From B25-G16 sp964549945 (lineage in GTDB: Bacteria; Desulfobacterota; DSM-4660; Desulfatiglandales; B25-G16), in NCBI GenBank assembly GCA_964549945.1, contig CAZJXD010000022.1, positions 1 through 54,426 of the forward strand: DNA of 54,426 nucleotides, given 5' to 3'. Both the position numbers and the translations under genes were made by a program. Every line of letters begins with the position of its first letter. The first letter of the stretch is position 1. A model generated the notes under the pieces. That model did no database searches, had not been told where the DNA came from, and saw only the letters and a list, made by a program, of their open reading frames with translations. Of the stretch, positions 34,037 through 42,795 are shown piece by piece.

Positions 34037-34340
34037 AATTAGAAATTGATTATGGCTCTAACTCCGCAACTAGATTGCCATCAGGGATATGGATGTCTTT
34101 TTTGCAACCGAAGAGTTCCATGCTGTTATGCCCGCGAGAGGTGCAGATAGAGGCGGGCGATCTGCTCCTCAGGGACATCCCAGTTCTCCGTATATGGATG
34201 TCTCTATAGGCGACGGGCGCCCGCCTGGATCATCGGGAAAGAGCCAGCTCATAGCGAATGCCTAGTTCGGTTGTAAAAAAAGACATCCATATCCCTCACT
34301 ATAATTCTGCGGAGTTAGATACATAATCGAAATTAGAATT
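34037..34340. mobile_element. MITE-like element with long imperfect terminal inverted repeats (304 bp)
   Basis: The left arm (34037 to about 34116) and right arm (about 34262-34340) are inverted copies of one another with roughly 80% identity. Shared blocks are GATTATG, CTAACTCCGC, GGGATATGGATGTCTTTTTT and CAACCGAA. The interior has further nested palindromes (GCCCGC/GCGGGC; GACATCC/GGATGTC). No transposase or credible frame is inside. It looks like a non-autonomous mobile element or a very long hairpin RNA. One more GGATGTCTATATA occurs at 34377, just outside. Confidence 0.7.
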
Positions 34341-34429
34341 GACATTTACCGCACTTTTCCTATAAGGGTTGGTCTGGATGTCTATATAATCCTGTGAGAT
34401 TGTTGATAGTTCATTTTAGGAGGTGGTAA

Positions 34430-35695
34430 ATGCAGAAAAAACGCAAGCTCGGAAGAGGCGTCGCCGTGGTGGGCGCCGGGATGTCGAAGTTCGGCATGTT
34501 CAGGGACAAGGACTCGAAGGACCTGTTCGCAGAGGCCTTCAGGGAGATGCTCGAATCAGTGGATAAGGGCTTTGATCCCAGCGATATCGATGCCCTCTAT
34601 CTGGGGAATTTCACCAACGACTTCTTCATTCACCAGGCCCATTGGGGGCCGATTATCTCGGATTTGATCGGGCTTGCACCAAGGCCGGCCACCAGAACGG
34701 AAGGGGCGTGCGCCTCAAGCGCGCTGGCATTCAGGGAGGGGGTGTTCGCGATTGCATCTGGCTTTTATGATATCGTGCTGGTCGGCGGAGTAGAGGAGAT
34801 GTCCAAGCGAACCACAGAGGAGGTTGCTGAAGGCCTTGCCTTGGCAACGGTCCCCTACGAGGGAAGAGTGGGGTTCACCTTCCCGGGGGTGTTCGGTGCA
34901 TTGGCGACGGCGTATTTCGCCAGATACGGGGCCAATCGTGAGCACCTCATGAATATCACCATCAAGAGCCACAGCAACGCCCCGCTCAACCCCAAGGCAC
35001 AATTTCCCTTTTCTATCAAGGACATGATGAACATGAAAATAGAAAGCGCCAAGAAGAAGGGGAAACCCGTTCCACACTGGGATGATGAGAAGGCCTTCCT
35101 GCGCGATCCAGGCGCAAACCCCGTTGTTGCCTGGCCAATGCATCTTTATGACTGCTGTCCCATAAGCGATGGAGGGGCCTGTATGCTCTTGGTTGGAGAG
35201 GAGATCGCCAGGAACTTCACCGATGGTCCGCTCTATGTCGTGGGGATAGGGCAGGGTAGCGGCAAGGGCTTGCACGCTGCGGCGGATCTCACCACCATGG
35301 AGGCCACAAAACATGCAGCTGATGAGGCCTATGGCATGTCGGGATTGAAGCCGGAGGACATTCAGTTCTCGGAGGTCCACGACTGCTTCTCGATCGCGGA
35401 GCTTATTCACATAGAGGATCTCGGGTTCTTTAAGCCGGGGCAAGGCTACAAGGCGGTGGAAGAAGGGCTCACCAGGCGAGACGGCCCTATGCCGATCAAT
35501 ACCTCGGGTGGTCTGAAGTGCAAAGGGCACCCGGTGGGGGCCACGGGCATAGGGCAGCTGTTTGAGGTGTGGAAACAGCTGAGGGGTGAAGCGGGAGAGC
35601 GGCAGGTTCCCAAGGAGGATCTCAGGATCGGAGCGGCTCACAATTTGGGCGGAACAGGCGGGACCTGCACGTTTACCATTCTTGAAAGGAGATAG
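34430..35695 (+). CDS. Thiolase-family protein (421 aa)
   Basis: Thiolase superfamily acyl-CoA acyltransferase of the SCPx/acetyl-CoA acetyltransferase-like branch. The nucleophile is C94 (EGACASSALAFREG), with EVHDCFSIAE and the C-terminal KCKGHPVGATGIGQ providing the catalytic His and Cys. The GGTGGTCTFTILE end is typical. A GGAGG ribosome site precedes the ATG. It is followed 4 bp later by the DUF35/OB gene, a pair known for acyl-CoA condensation or cleavage enzymes (for example HMG-CoA synthase partner, benzylsuccinate and steroid pathways). The substrate is unknown. Confidence 0.9.
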   Translation: MQKKRKLGRGVAVVGAGMSKFGMFRDKDSKDLFAEAFREMLESVDKGFDPSDIDALYLGNFTNDFFIHQAHWGPIISDLIGLAPRPATRTEGACASSALAFREGVFAIASGFYDIVLVGGVEEMSKRTTEEVAEGLALATVPYEGRVGFTFPGVFGALATAYFARYGANREHLMNITIKSHSNAPLNPKAQFPFSIKDMMNMKIESAKKKGKPVPHWDDEKAFLRDPGANPVVAWPMHLYDCCPISDGGACMLLVGEEIARNFTDGPLYVVGIGQGSGKGLHAAADLTTMEATKHAADEAYGMSGLKPEDIQFSEVHDCFSIAELIHIEDLGFFKPGQGYKAVEEGLTRRDGPMPINTSGGLKCKGHPVGATGIGQLFEVWKQLRGEAGERQVPKEDLRIGAAHNLGGTGGTCTFTILERR

Positions 35696-35699
35696 CGCC

Positions 35700-36116
35700 A
35701 TGGAAGACAGGCCTTTTAGCGATATTTCATACGAGCAGTATCTCAAGGAAGAGAAACTCATGGGATCGAGGTGCAGGAAATGCGGAGCCCTTTTCGTACC
35801 TCCCCGATCGATTTGCATTACCTGCTATAGCTCGGAGATGGAGTGGGTTGAGATGATTGGGGAGGGACGGCTCCACGCGTTCACCTGTATCACCGTGGCA
35901 CCGCCCTTTATGATGGAACAGGGTTATGATCGGAAACACCCTTACTGCTCCGGCGTGGTTGAGCTGGAAGAGGGGGTAAGGGTCGATGCACGCATCGATG
36001 GAGTGGATGCGACAAAACCGGAGGATATCACCATTGGGATGCCCCTCAAGGTCGCATTCCTGCATTGGGGTGAGGGGGAAAACCAGCAGACATACCTTGC
36101 GTTTCAACCCGTGTAA
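35700..36116 (+). CDS. Zn-ribbon/OB-fold acyl-CoA-associated protein, DUF35 family (138 aa)
   Basis: An N-terminal zinc ribbon with two Cys pairs (CRKCGALFVPPRSICITC) is followed by an OB-fold domain (about 50-130). Members bind CoA thioesters and partner with thiolases, channelling substrate. The start ATG at 35700 has AAAGGAG upstream and follows the thiolase stop by 4 bp, so the two are coupled and probably form a complex. Confidence 0.9.
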   Translation: MEDRPFSDISYEQYLKEEKLMGSRCRKCGALFVPPRSICITCYSSEMEWVEMIGEGRLHAFTCITVAPPFMMEQGYDRKHPYCSGVVELEEGVRVDARIDGVDATKPEDITIGMPLKVAFLHWGEGENQQTYLAFQPV

Positions 36117-36200
36117 CTGCCTTGGTAGCTTGCTCAAAACGCCGCCATGGGTTACTGCTTCAATGAAACGATGGCAACTTGGCCTAAGTGGTCAGAGACA

Positions 36201-37634
36201 TCACGAGCCCTCTTCCTCAAGCATCCTGATAAGCCGCTGTTGGATATTATCAAAGGCCCCGTTGGACATGATGAGGATCGCATCGCCTTCCCTTGCGAGG
36301 GAAACAATCCCATCCAGAAGATCGTCGTTGTTTTGAAAGTGATGGGCTTCGATACCCCGCTCGTTGAGGTCATGGGCCAGTTTGGCGGAGGAGAATCGCT
36401 CGCCTGAAGGAATCTTATCCATCATGGGGGGTTCTGGCAGGATAACGAAATCCGCATCATCAAAGGAGGATGCATAGGCATCCTGGAAGATGCTTCTCCT
36501 GCTCGAATTTGACCTCGGCTCAAACACGGCAATAAGCCGCTGGTTTCTGAAAAGGCCTCTCACCGCCTTTATCGTCTTTCGCACCGCTGTTGGGTGGTGG
36601 GCGAAGTCATCTATTATTGTTATGCCGTGGTAGTCCCCCAGAAACTCGAGCCTCCGCTTTACCCCTTTGAAGGTCCTGATAGCTCCGGCGATGGTTTCAC
36701 GGGGTATTCCTATATGAGAGGAGATTGCAATCGCCGCGAGGATATTGGATATGTTGTGGTTTCCGAGAAGATCGGTGGCAACCTTCAGGTACTCTTCGCC
36801 TTTTCTTGCTACGGTGAATTTCGTCTCCCCATTTTGAAATGCCATATCCCCGGCGGTAAAATCGGCATCCCTCTGAATCGCAAAGCTCACATGAGGGCAG
36901 CGTGCCCTCTTTATTGCCTTTACCGCGAGTGGATCATCAGCGTTTACGCACAGCGCTCCTTGTTCAGGCACTATTTCAATAAGCCGCCTAAAGGAATCTT
37001 CTATCTCCTCAATCCCCTTGTAGATGTCCGCATGGTCAAATTCAATGCAGGTGATGGCCGCTAGGTAAGGATCGTAGTGCAGGAATTTGGGGCCCTTGTC
37101 GAAAAAGGCAGTGTCGTATTCATCGCCTTCGATCACGAAGTAGGTTCCATTTCCCAATTTGAAATTACGGTGGAAATTCCTGGCTATGCCTCCGATCATA
37201 AATGAGGGATTGGTGCCGGCTACCTCGAGAATCCACGCGGTGAGCGCAGACACGGTCGTCTTTCCATGGGTTCCGGCGATGACGATGGATCTTTTCCCCT
37301 CCATGGCGAATTTCTTTAGTGCCTGCGGCATGGAAAGGTATGGTATGCCAATCCTGAGCAACTCCCTTGCTTCGGAATTTTCCCTGGTGATCACGTTTCC
37401 CACGATCACGAGATCAGGCGAAGGGTGAAGGTGGGAAGGGGAGTAGCCCTTCTTAACTTGAATAGAAAGGCTCTCCAAGAAGGTGCTTATGGGGGGATAG
37501 GTGTTCTGATCGGAGCCAGTGATGGTATAGCCCTTGTCCTTGAGCATCCCCGCCAGGGATGACATGCCTACACCGCAGATACCCATGAGGTGAATATGGG
37601 CATTTCTCGGTAGATTGTGAAGCTCCTCATCCAT
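36201..37634 (-). CDS. mpl: UDP-N-acetylmuramate:L-alanyl-gamma-D-glutamyl-meso-diaminopimelate ligase (477 aa)
   Basis: Murein-recycling ligase of the Mur ligase family. It has an N-terminal Rossmann domain (GICGVGMSSLAGML, about 18-31), ATP-binding GTHGKTT (121-127), and C-terminal domain segments FGVKRRLEFLG-type and DDFAHHPTAV. These features and the short UDP-sugar domain favour Mpl over MurC. It attaches recovered tripeptide to UDP-MurNAc. Its start overlaps the preceding gene's stop by 8 bp, and two further wall-recycling genes lie upstream, supporting the call. Confidence 0.93.
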   Translation of the reverse strand: MDEELHNLPRNAHIHLMGICGVGMSSLAGMLKDKGYTITGSDQNTYPPISTFLESLSIQVKKGYSPSHLHPSPDLVIVGNVITRENSEARELLRIGIPYLSMPQALKKFAMEGKRSIVIAGTHGKTTVSALTAWILEVAGTNPSFMIGGIARNFHRNFKLGNGTYFVIEGDEYDTAFFDKGPKFLHYDPYLAAITCIEFDHADIYKGIEEIEDSFRRLIEIVPEQGALCVNADDPLAVKAIKRARCPHVSFAIQRDADFTAGDMAFQNGETKFTVARKGEEYLKVATDLLGNHNISNILAAIAISSHIGIPRETIAGAIRTFKGVKRRLEFLGDYHGITIIDDFAHHPTAVRKTIKAVRGLFRNQRLIAVFEPRSNSSRRSIFQDAYASSFDDADFVILPEPPMMDKIPSGERFSSAKLAHDLNERGIEAHHFQNNDDLLDGIVSLAREGDAILIMSNGAFDNIQQRLIRMLEEEGS

Positions 37635-38718
37635 ATCCCAATTCCCCCATGATGAGATCGTGGAGTTCGGGCCGGAAACCCTTTATCCCTTGGTTCGACC
37701 TGCTTGGATGGATCCGGTTCGTCAGAAAGACCACCGTTACCCTCTTCTCAAGATCGATCCACACCGAGGTGCCGGTAAATCCGGTGTGGCCGATGCTACC
37801 TGAGCTGAAGTAATTCCCGGAACTTGAACCCCTCTCCGAGGGGGTGTCCCATCCGAGGGCCCAGGTGGAGTTCGGGACAAGTCCCTGGCGCGAGAGAAAT
37901 GTCCTCGCAATGTCTTGTTTAATGAGCGCTGTGCCGTCCCCATGATAGGCCTTCGATACCATATTGGTCAGGGTGAAGACATCAAAGGCTGTTCCGAAGA
38001 GCCCCGCGTGACCCGAATGCCCGCCTAGTGCATAGGCATTTTCATCATGAACATGGCCCTGGAGAATCTCCTTTCTCCATGGGCAGTCCTCGGTGGCAGC
38101 GTATGAGTCCCTTGTATATGCCGGCCCACGGTCAATGGTATCCAGGTATAGGGTTTTAAGCCCCAGAGGCCGGTACAGGTCAGCATCCAGGAACGAGGAG
38201 AAATCCTGGCCGGAGGCCATTTCGATGATCCACTCAAGGAGCATAAATCCCAGGTCGCTATAAAGCGAAGCCGATTTAGGCTCGAGGGATAAAGGCCCTT
38301 CCATGATGAGCCGCCTTGCCGCGGGTTTTCTCTCTTCGGCAGGCAGGTTTATGAGGTTTAGGTACAAGGGCTTCCAGTCCGCGAGGCCTGAAGAGTGATT
38401 TAAGAGAAGTCGCGGGGTTATATCGGCTTTATCCTTCCAGGGAAATGGTTGGATGAGCGATGAGATCGAGGCGTCAAGATCCAGCATCCCATCGTCAACG
38501 AGTTTCATGACAGCCAAGGTGGTGGCGAGTGGTTTTGTCAGGGAGGCCAGATCGAAGATGGTGTCCTTTTCCATGGGAACAGGCCGGGGGATTACCGATC
38601 TGTTGCCAACGTTGTGAAAAAAAACGATCTCTCCCTTTTGTGCCACCAAGAGAACCGCACCGGGATAAACCTTTTCCTCCAGGCCCCTTCTTAAAAGCTC
38701 TGTTATCTTATCTGTCAT
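37627..38718 (-). CDS. Serine beta-lactamase/penicillin-binding-protein-like hydrolase (363 aa)
   Basis: Beta-lactamase-fold serine hydrolase of the class C/EstB type: catalytic SxxK at S59-K62 (SLTKPL), Tyr of the YxN-like site at Y153 (LYSDLGF), and third motif HTGFTG near residue 315. No signal peptide is apparent, so it probably acts in the cytosol or is exported by another route. Between ldcA and mpl it likely hydrolyses a muropeptide bond or amide, rather than giving drug resistance; this is inference. Confidence 0.88.
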   Translation of the reverse strand: MTDKITELLRRGLEEKVYPGAVLLVAQKGEIVFFHNVGNRSVIPRPVPMEKDTIFDLASLTKPLATTLAVMKLVDDGMLDLDASISSLIQPFPWKDKADITPRLLLNHSSGLADWKPLYLNLINLPAEERKPAARRLIMEGPLSLEPKSASLYSDLGFMLLEWIIEMASGQDFSSFLDADLYRPLGLKTLYLDTIDRGPAYTRDSYAATEDCPWRKEILQGHVHDENAYALGGHSGHAGLFGTAFDVFTLTNMVSKAYHGDGTALIKQDIARTFLSRQGLVPNSTWALGWDTPSERGSSSGNYFSSGSIGHTGFTGTSVWIDLEKRVTVVFLTNRIHPSRSNQGIKGFRPELHDLIMGELGYG

Positions 38719-38748
38719 TTGCCATGTATCATTCGGCCATTGAACACA

Positions 38749-38775
38749 ACAAACCCGATAAACTCAACAAACCCT
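38749..38775. repeat. Short nonad-repeat tract
   Basis: Three tandem degenerate 9-bp units of the type ACAAACCCG (38749-38757, 38758-38766, 38767-38775), ending at the ldcA stop codon. One arm only; related in style to the heptad elements but less convincing. Confidence 0.4.
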
Positions 38776-39679
38776 ATGACGTAGCCGCTTCTTCTATCTC
38801 CAGCACCATCCTTTCGGTATCAAACAGTGCAGGAAGGCCGAGCGGAAGGGAGATATTTTCCCCTCCATGACCGACGGGCAAACCCGTAGCCACTGGTACG
38901 GGGAGTCCATTGAGCCGCTCATGAAGCAGGGAATTGACCTCCTCTTCTCTCCCGCAATCTACCATCTGGCCGATGGCAAGGCCGGCCAGTCCGTTGAGCC
39001 TGTTCGTTAAGATCAGCTGGGTAAGCATGCGATCCAGCCGATAAGGGGATTCCCCCTTTTCCTCTAAGAAGAGGATCACGCCATCAAGGGACGGTACATA
39101 AGGGGTGTCCAAGAGGGAGCAGAGGGTTGAGAGGTTACCCCCCAACAGGGTTCCCCTGGCCTTGCCCTCTTTTATCACGCTTCCATGCTGAAAGGAGACC
39201 CGAGGTCTCTGGGAGGTGGTGATAAGCCTTGAAAGATGCTCCCAGTTTTTGTCATTCGGGAGGTTTGTAAGCGTTGGCCCGTGAATGGTAACCAACCCGC
39301 ATTCCTTGTAGAGCGCGATCAGGAGCGCGGTGAGATCGCTGAACCCCACGAAGATCTTGGGATTGTTTTTGATCACCGAAAAGTCAATTTCCTTAAGGAG
39401 CCTTGCTGAGCCATATCCCCCTCTCGCGCAGAAGATGGCCTTCACCTCAGGATCTGAGAACATCCCATGAAGGTCGGAGGCTCTTTCGTGGTCGCTTCCA
39501 GCAAGGTAGCGCACGCGATCAAAGAGATGCCCGCCCAGCGCTACCTTTAGAGGAAAGGACTCCAGAAGCCTTAAGCCCTCTGATATCTCGGATTGCTCCA
39601 CAGGGCTCGATGGCGCGATAATGCCCACGGTCTGATTTGGCTTAAGGCGAGGGCCTTTTATAATGGGAGGAGATGCCAT
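38774..39679 (-). CDS. ldcA: LD-carboxypeptidase, peptidase family S66 (301 aa)
   Basis: Removes the terminal D-Ala from recycled murein tetrapeptides. Landmarks are the N-terminal VGIIAPSSP, nucleophile Ser S91 in CARGGYGSARLL, FVGFSDLTALL, GTLLGGNLSTLCSLLDTPY and PVATGLPVGHGGEN at the end with the catalytic His. The ATG at 39679 gives the family's usual start and length; a longer frame reaching 39817 is not supported. First gene of the recycling trio ldcA - hydrolase - mpl. Confidence 0.92.
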   Translation of the reverse strand: MASPPIIKGPRLKPNQTVGIIAPSSPVEQSEISEGLRLLESFPLKVALGGHLFDRVRYLAGSDHERASDLHGMFSDPEVKAIFCARGGYGSARLLKEIDFSVIKNNPKIFVGFSDLTALLIALYKECGLVTIHGPTLTNLPNDKNWEHLSRLITTSQRPRVSFQHGSVIKEGKARGTLLGGNLSTLCSLLDTPYVPSLDGVILFLEEKGESPYRLDRMLTQLILTNRLNGLAGLAIGQMVDCGREEEVNSLLHERLNGLPVPVATGLPVGHGGENISLPLGLPALFDTERMVLEIEEAATS

Positions 39680-40139
39680 GGAATTGTTACATACTACTTT
39701 CCCATGAGGCGGGCAACCTAAAAGAAAAGGGGCGTTTTGATGAAGGAAACAGATTTTATCAGGAGAAAAGCCAGGTAAAAAGTGCACTGCCGGTGATACT
39801 GAGGATATGAAAATCAAATCACCGCATTTTAGATACGTTGGGGATTTCAGCTATAGCCGTTTCATGAAATTAGGCTTAACTGCATGGATGTTGAAGATAA
39901 CAACGGTTTTGTAAGGCGTTTATTCATGTGATTTTTTCAGGCAGTTCAAAAGGCGTTTGCCCTGTGATAATTTTACAGTATCTGCAAAAATTAGGACGCC
40001 AGGTATTTGGTTTTATCGGAGAATATGGAATCACGATAACGCATAGCTCACCCGCCTGTAATGCCAACAGGGCAAGAGACGGTGATGTGCTTAAACATAT
40101 AGATCGCCTCAAAGCTTCTATTGCTACACAGCATGTAGA
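39680..40139. other. Low-GC gap 3' of the small membrane protein gene
   Basis: AT-rich compared with its surroundings. Overlapping open frames exist on both strands (about 39924-40179), but none has a ribosome site or a recognisable product. I see nothing firmly assignable. Confidence 0.35.
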
Positions 40140-40280
40140 TTATTTATTCATTTTTTGTTTTGGCAAATTTATTTTTTGATAAAGAGAGCACCACCATAAG
40201 AGGCCACAAGCAGCTAAGAAGATACCTAAACCACCAAAAAAACCAGCAAAAAAGATACCTAATGTCCCTAAATTTCCCAT
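40140..40280 (-). CDS. Small glycine-rich membrane protein (46 aa)
   Basis: ATG at 40280 preceded at the ideal distance by GGAGGTGA, one of the best ribosome sites in the window. The product is a single hydrophobic helix rich in Gly and Phe (LGIFFAGFFGGLGIFLAACG) followed by WWC and a basic tail (QKINLPKQKMNK), so it should insert with the tail in the cytosol. I do not recognise a family. It lies in a low-GC island between ldcA and the export operon. Function unknown: a regulator of a membrane complex or a toxin-like peptide are possibilities only. Confidence 0.65.
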   Translation of the reverse strand: MGNLGTLGIFFAGFFGGLGIFLAACGLLWWCSLYQKINLPKQKMNK

Positions 40281-40687
40281 GTTCTCACCTCCAAAATGCA
40301 ACATAAAAGCCAATTTAAAATATATGATATCACAAATTGTCCCGAATTATCGATAAGTAGATTATCAAAAATTTAGCCTTTCGCTTAAAGATATATTTAT
40401 TTTAGGGTGTTTCTTAACAAATTAAATATAGGATAGGGGCTGTTGAGGGTCAAGGCAAAAGGTCTGCCTTGGAATACCAGAATGCTCAGCCCAGCGGATG
40501 GGGAACCTCGCTTTTTTTGAAGATTATCACCATCTCAGGAACACTTTGACGTTAGCGAATGATTTCAGTACACTCAAAACTTAAAATCAGCGCAGGAGAA
40601 TGATACAAGGATGATCCGGTTTTTTCTTAAGGAACGTTGCCTTGTCCATCTCACGTGGGAATATGGCTGCGAGGTAAGGAGTGGGAT
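40281..40687. other. Low-GC gap upstream of the export operon
   Basis: Very AT-rich to about 40430, then normal. It must contain the divergent promoters of the small membrane protein gene and the lolA-like gene. No gene or hairpin identified. Confidence 0.35.
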
Positions 40688-41452
40688 ATGAAAGAGAAAC
40701 TCATACTGGCCATGTGGTGGTTGCCTTTCATCCTTCTTGTTTGTCCAGTTGCAGGCGCGAACGCTCAGGATGCCAAGGCCTTGGTGGAGGATAGTTTCAA
40801 TTATATGAGGGGGAAGAGCTCCGTTTCTACGGTGAGCATGACCATCCATCGCCAGGACTGGGAAAGGGTTATGACAATCAGGGCCTGGACCAGGGGCGAG
40901 GATGAAAGCATCTTTTGGATCACTTCTCCCCCAAAGGATTACGGCAACGGTACCCTGAAGAAGGGGGAGCAGATGTGGATCTATAATCCCAAGGTCAATC
41001 GTGTGATCAAGATCCCGCCCTCAATGATGTCTCAGGCATGGATGGGGTCGGACTTCTCGAACAACGACATTTCAAAGACCGACAGCCTCCTCCACGATTA
41101 TGAACACACCATCGTGGGTACCGAAATCCATGAGGGCAAAAAGGTCTTTATTATCAAGTCCATGCCAAAGCCGCAGGCGCCTGTTATCTGGGGTATGCAG
41201 CGGCTTAAGATCAGGGAAGACCTCATCTTCTTAAGCCAGGAGTTCTATGATGAAGATCTCCGGCTGGTCAAGGCCTTGACAACTCTCGAGATCCAGATGA
41301 TAGGAGGCAGGCTGTTTCCCAGGGTATGGAAGATGCAGAAGGCAGATGCAGGAGACGAGTATACCCTGTTGGAATATATAGATCTCGAATTTGACAAGGA
41401 GTTGCCGGAGGGGCTTTTCACCATCTCCTCCTTGAGGAGACCCAGAAGGTAG
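40688..41452 (+). CDS. LolA-like outer-membrane lipoprotein-sorting protein (254 aa)
   Basis: Signal peptide (MWWLPFILLVCPVAGANAQ) followed by a LolA/LppX-like half-barrel domain that carries lipid-like cargo across the periplasm. RAWTRGEDESIFWITSPPKDYGNGTLKKGEQMW-type and SDFSNNDISKTDSLL segments are characteristic of the 'outer membrane lipoprotein-sorting protein' group. A good AAGGAG ribosome site precedes the ATG at 40688. First gene of an operon with two FtsX-type permeases, an ATPase and an outer-membrane barrel. Confidence 0.88.
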   Translation: MKEKLILAMWWLPFILLVCPVAGANAQDAKALVEDSFNYMRGKSSVSTVSMTIHRQDWERVMTIRAWTRGEDESIFWITSPPKDYGNGTLKKGEQMWIYNPKVNRVIKIPPSMMSQAWMGSDFSNNDISKTDSLLHDYEHTIVGTEIHEGKKVFIIKSMPKPQAPVIWGMQRLKIREDLIFLSQEFYDEDLRLVKALTTLEIQMIGGRLFPRVWKMQKADAGDEYTLLEYIDLEFDKELPEGLFTISSLRRPRR

Positions 41453-41458
41453 GCGATC

Positions 41459-42697
41459 ATGGCCATAGATATAAAGATGGCGTGGCGAAATATCTGGCGA
41501 AATCCCAGGCGTACTATTCTCACGATCTCGGCAATTGTATTCGCCAGTATGCTCTTGATCTTTATGTTGTCATTTCAGTTAGGATCATACGGAACCATGA
41601 TCAATGCCTCGGTTCGCATACATACCGGGCACCTCCAGGTTCAGGCCAAGGGGTATCAGGACAAAAAGAGCATGAGATTGGTTGTACCGGATCCCTCCGC
41701 TGTGGGCGAGCTAATGGATACGATTCCCGAGGTGGTTGCCTATACATTTCGTGCGAACGCCTTCTCCCTGGCATCCTCCAAGGAGCGAACCTATGGGGTC
41801 CTGGTGATTGGGGTGGACCCGGTGCGGGAATCGCGGGTGTCAACCTTAAAAAAATTGATACGCCAGGGAAGTTACCTTGCCGATGGTGATACGAATCAGG
41901 CCCTGTTAGGGCAGCTCCTCGCGAAGAACTTGCGGGTGGGCCTAGGCGATGAGGTAACGCTATTGGGCCAGGGACGTGATGGCTCCATTGCCGCCACTGT
42001 GGTGCGGGTGAAGGGGATCTACAGATCCGGTATGGACGATTTCGATCGTTCCTCTATCCACATTCCCCTCAAGACCTTTCAGGATGTGTATGCCATGGGA
42101 GGCGCCGCCCACGAGGTGGTGGCGGTTGTTACGGCCTTAAGGTATGTCTCGGAGGTGAAAAAAGAGCTACAGGCAGGCCTGAGAAAGCTGGACCAGAACG
42201 AGCCCCTGGTTGTCCTTGACTGGAACGAACTCATGCCCGGCCTGCTCCAGGCAATCGAGATGGATCTGGTAAGCGGGATTATCTTTTGGTTCATACTGAT
42301 CGTTGTGGTTGCCTTCAGTATTTTGAATACCTTCCTCATGGCCATCTTTGAGAGGACAAGGGAGTTCGGTGTGCTGATGGCCATTGGGACCACCCCGGGG
42401 CGATTGACCAGGTTGCTCCTGATTGAATCCACTGCCATGACCATGATCGGCATCGGTATCGGTACCATTTGCGGCTGTCTTCTCACCTGGTACTTTCAGG
42501 TTCATGGGTTAGATCTTGGAGGGGCATCTGAGTTGATGAGCCAGTACGGGATAAGCGGCAGGATGTACCCTCAGCTTTCGTTGATTACCGCCTTGAGCGG
42601 GCCGGGCGCGGTGCTCATCATTACCCTGTTAACCGCATTATATCCGGCCTTCAAGGTTCGGCGCCTTAAGCCCGTGGAGGCGATGAGGGCGGTGTAA
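41459..42697 (+). CDS. FtsX/MacB-type ABC transporter permease, first copy (412 aa)
   Basis: Starts 6 bp after the LolA-like gene. Layout: the short cytosolic start WRNIWRNPRRTILTI, helix 1 (about 20-45), a large periplasmic MacB-type domain (about 50-260), then three C-terminal helices with IFERTREFGVLMAIGTTPGRL. The end is KVRRLKPVEAMRAV. This topology belongs to mechanotransmission exporters such as LolC/E and MacB rather than importers. Probably pairs with the second permease as a heterodimer. Confidence 0.92.
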   Translation: MAIDIKMAWRNIWRNPRRTILTISAIVFASMLLIFMLSFQLGSYGTMINASVRIHTGHLQVQAKGYQDKKSMRLVVPDPSAVGELMDTIPEVVAYTFRANAFSLASSKERTYGVLVIGVDPVRESRVSTLKKLIRQGSYLADGDTNQALLGQLLAKNLRVGLGDEVTLLGQGRDGSIAATVVRVKGIYRSGMDDFDRSSIHIPLKTFQDVYAMGGAAHEVVAVVTALRYVSEVKKELQAGLRKLDQNEPLVVLDWNELMPGLLQAIEMDLVSGIIFWFILIVVVAFSILNTFLMAIFERTREFGVLMAIGTTPGRLTRLLLIESTAMTMIGIGIGTICGCLLTWYFQVHGLDLGGASELMSQYGISGRMYPQLSLITALSGPGAVLIITLLTALYPAFKVRRLKPVEAMRAV

Positions 42698-42709
42698 GTG
42701 TTAATGAAT

Positions 42710-42776
42710 ATTGACTATTGAATATTGTCGATTTTTTTAATGGTCAATGGTCAATCGACAATCAAGAATCGCCAAT
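42710..42776. repeat. Heptad-repeat inverted element C
   Basis: Left arm 42710-42737: 7-bp units starting ATTG (ATTGACT, ATTGAAT, ATTGTCG). Right arm 42742-42776: five 7-bp units ending CAAT or GAAT (GGTCAAT twice). Sits between the two permease genes of the operon. Confidence 0.85.
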
Positions 42777-42795
42777 TCGTTGAGAGGTTTTTTTC

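Noticed and set aside
33961..34209. Open frame of 82 codons inside the MITE-like region
   Set aside because: It lies almost wholly within the inverted-repeat element, has no ribosome site and reads through palindromic DNA; treated as chance.
34715..35818. 367-codon minus-strand frame across the thiolase gene
   Set aside because: Antisense shadow of two well-supported coupled genes; the product has no family features and no ribosome site was seen.
37627..38718. Antibiotic-resistance beta-lactamase
   Set aside because: The gene is embedded in a murein-recycling operon and has no evident export signal, so a resistance role is not supported.
39928..40179. Open frame of 83 codons in the low-GC gap
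   Set aside because: No ribosome site, no recognisable protein, and it overlaps the much better supported small membrane protein gene on the other strand.
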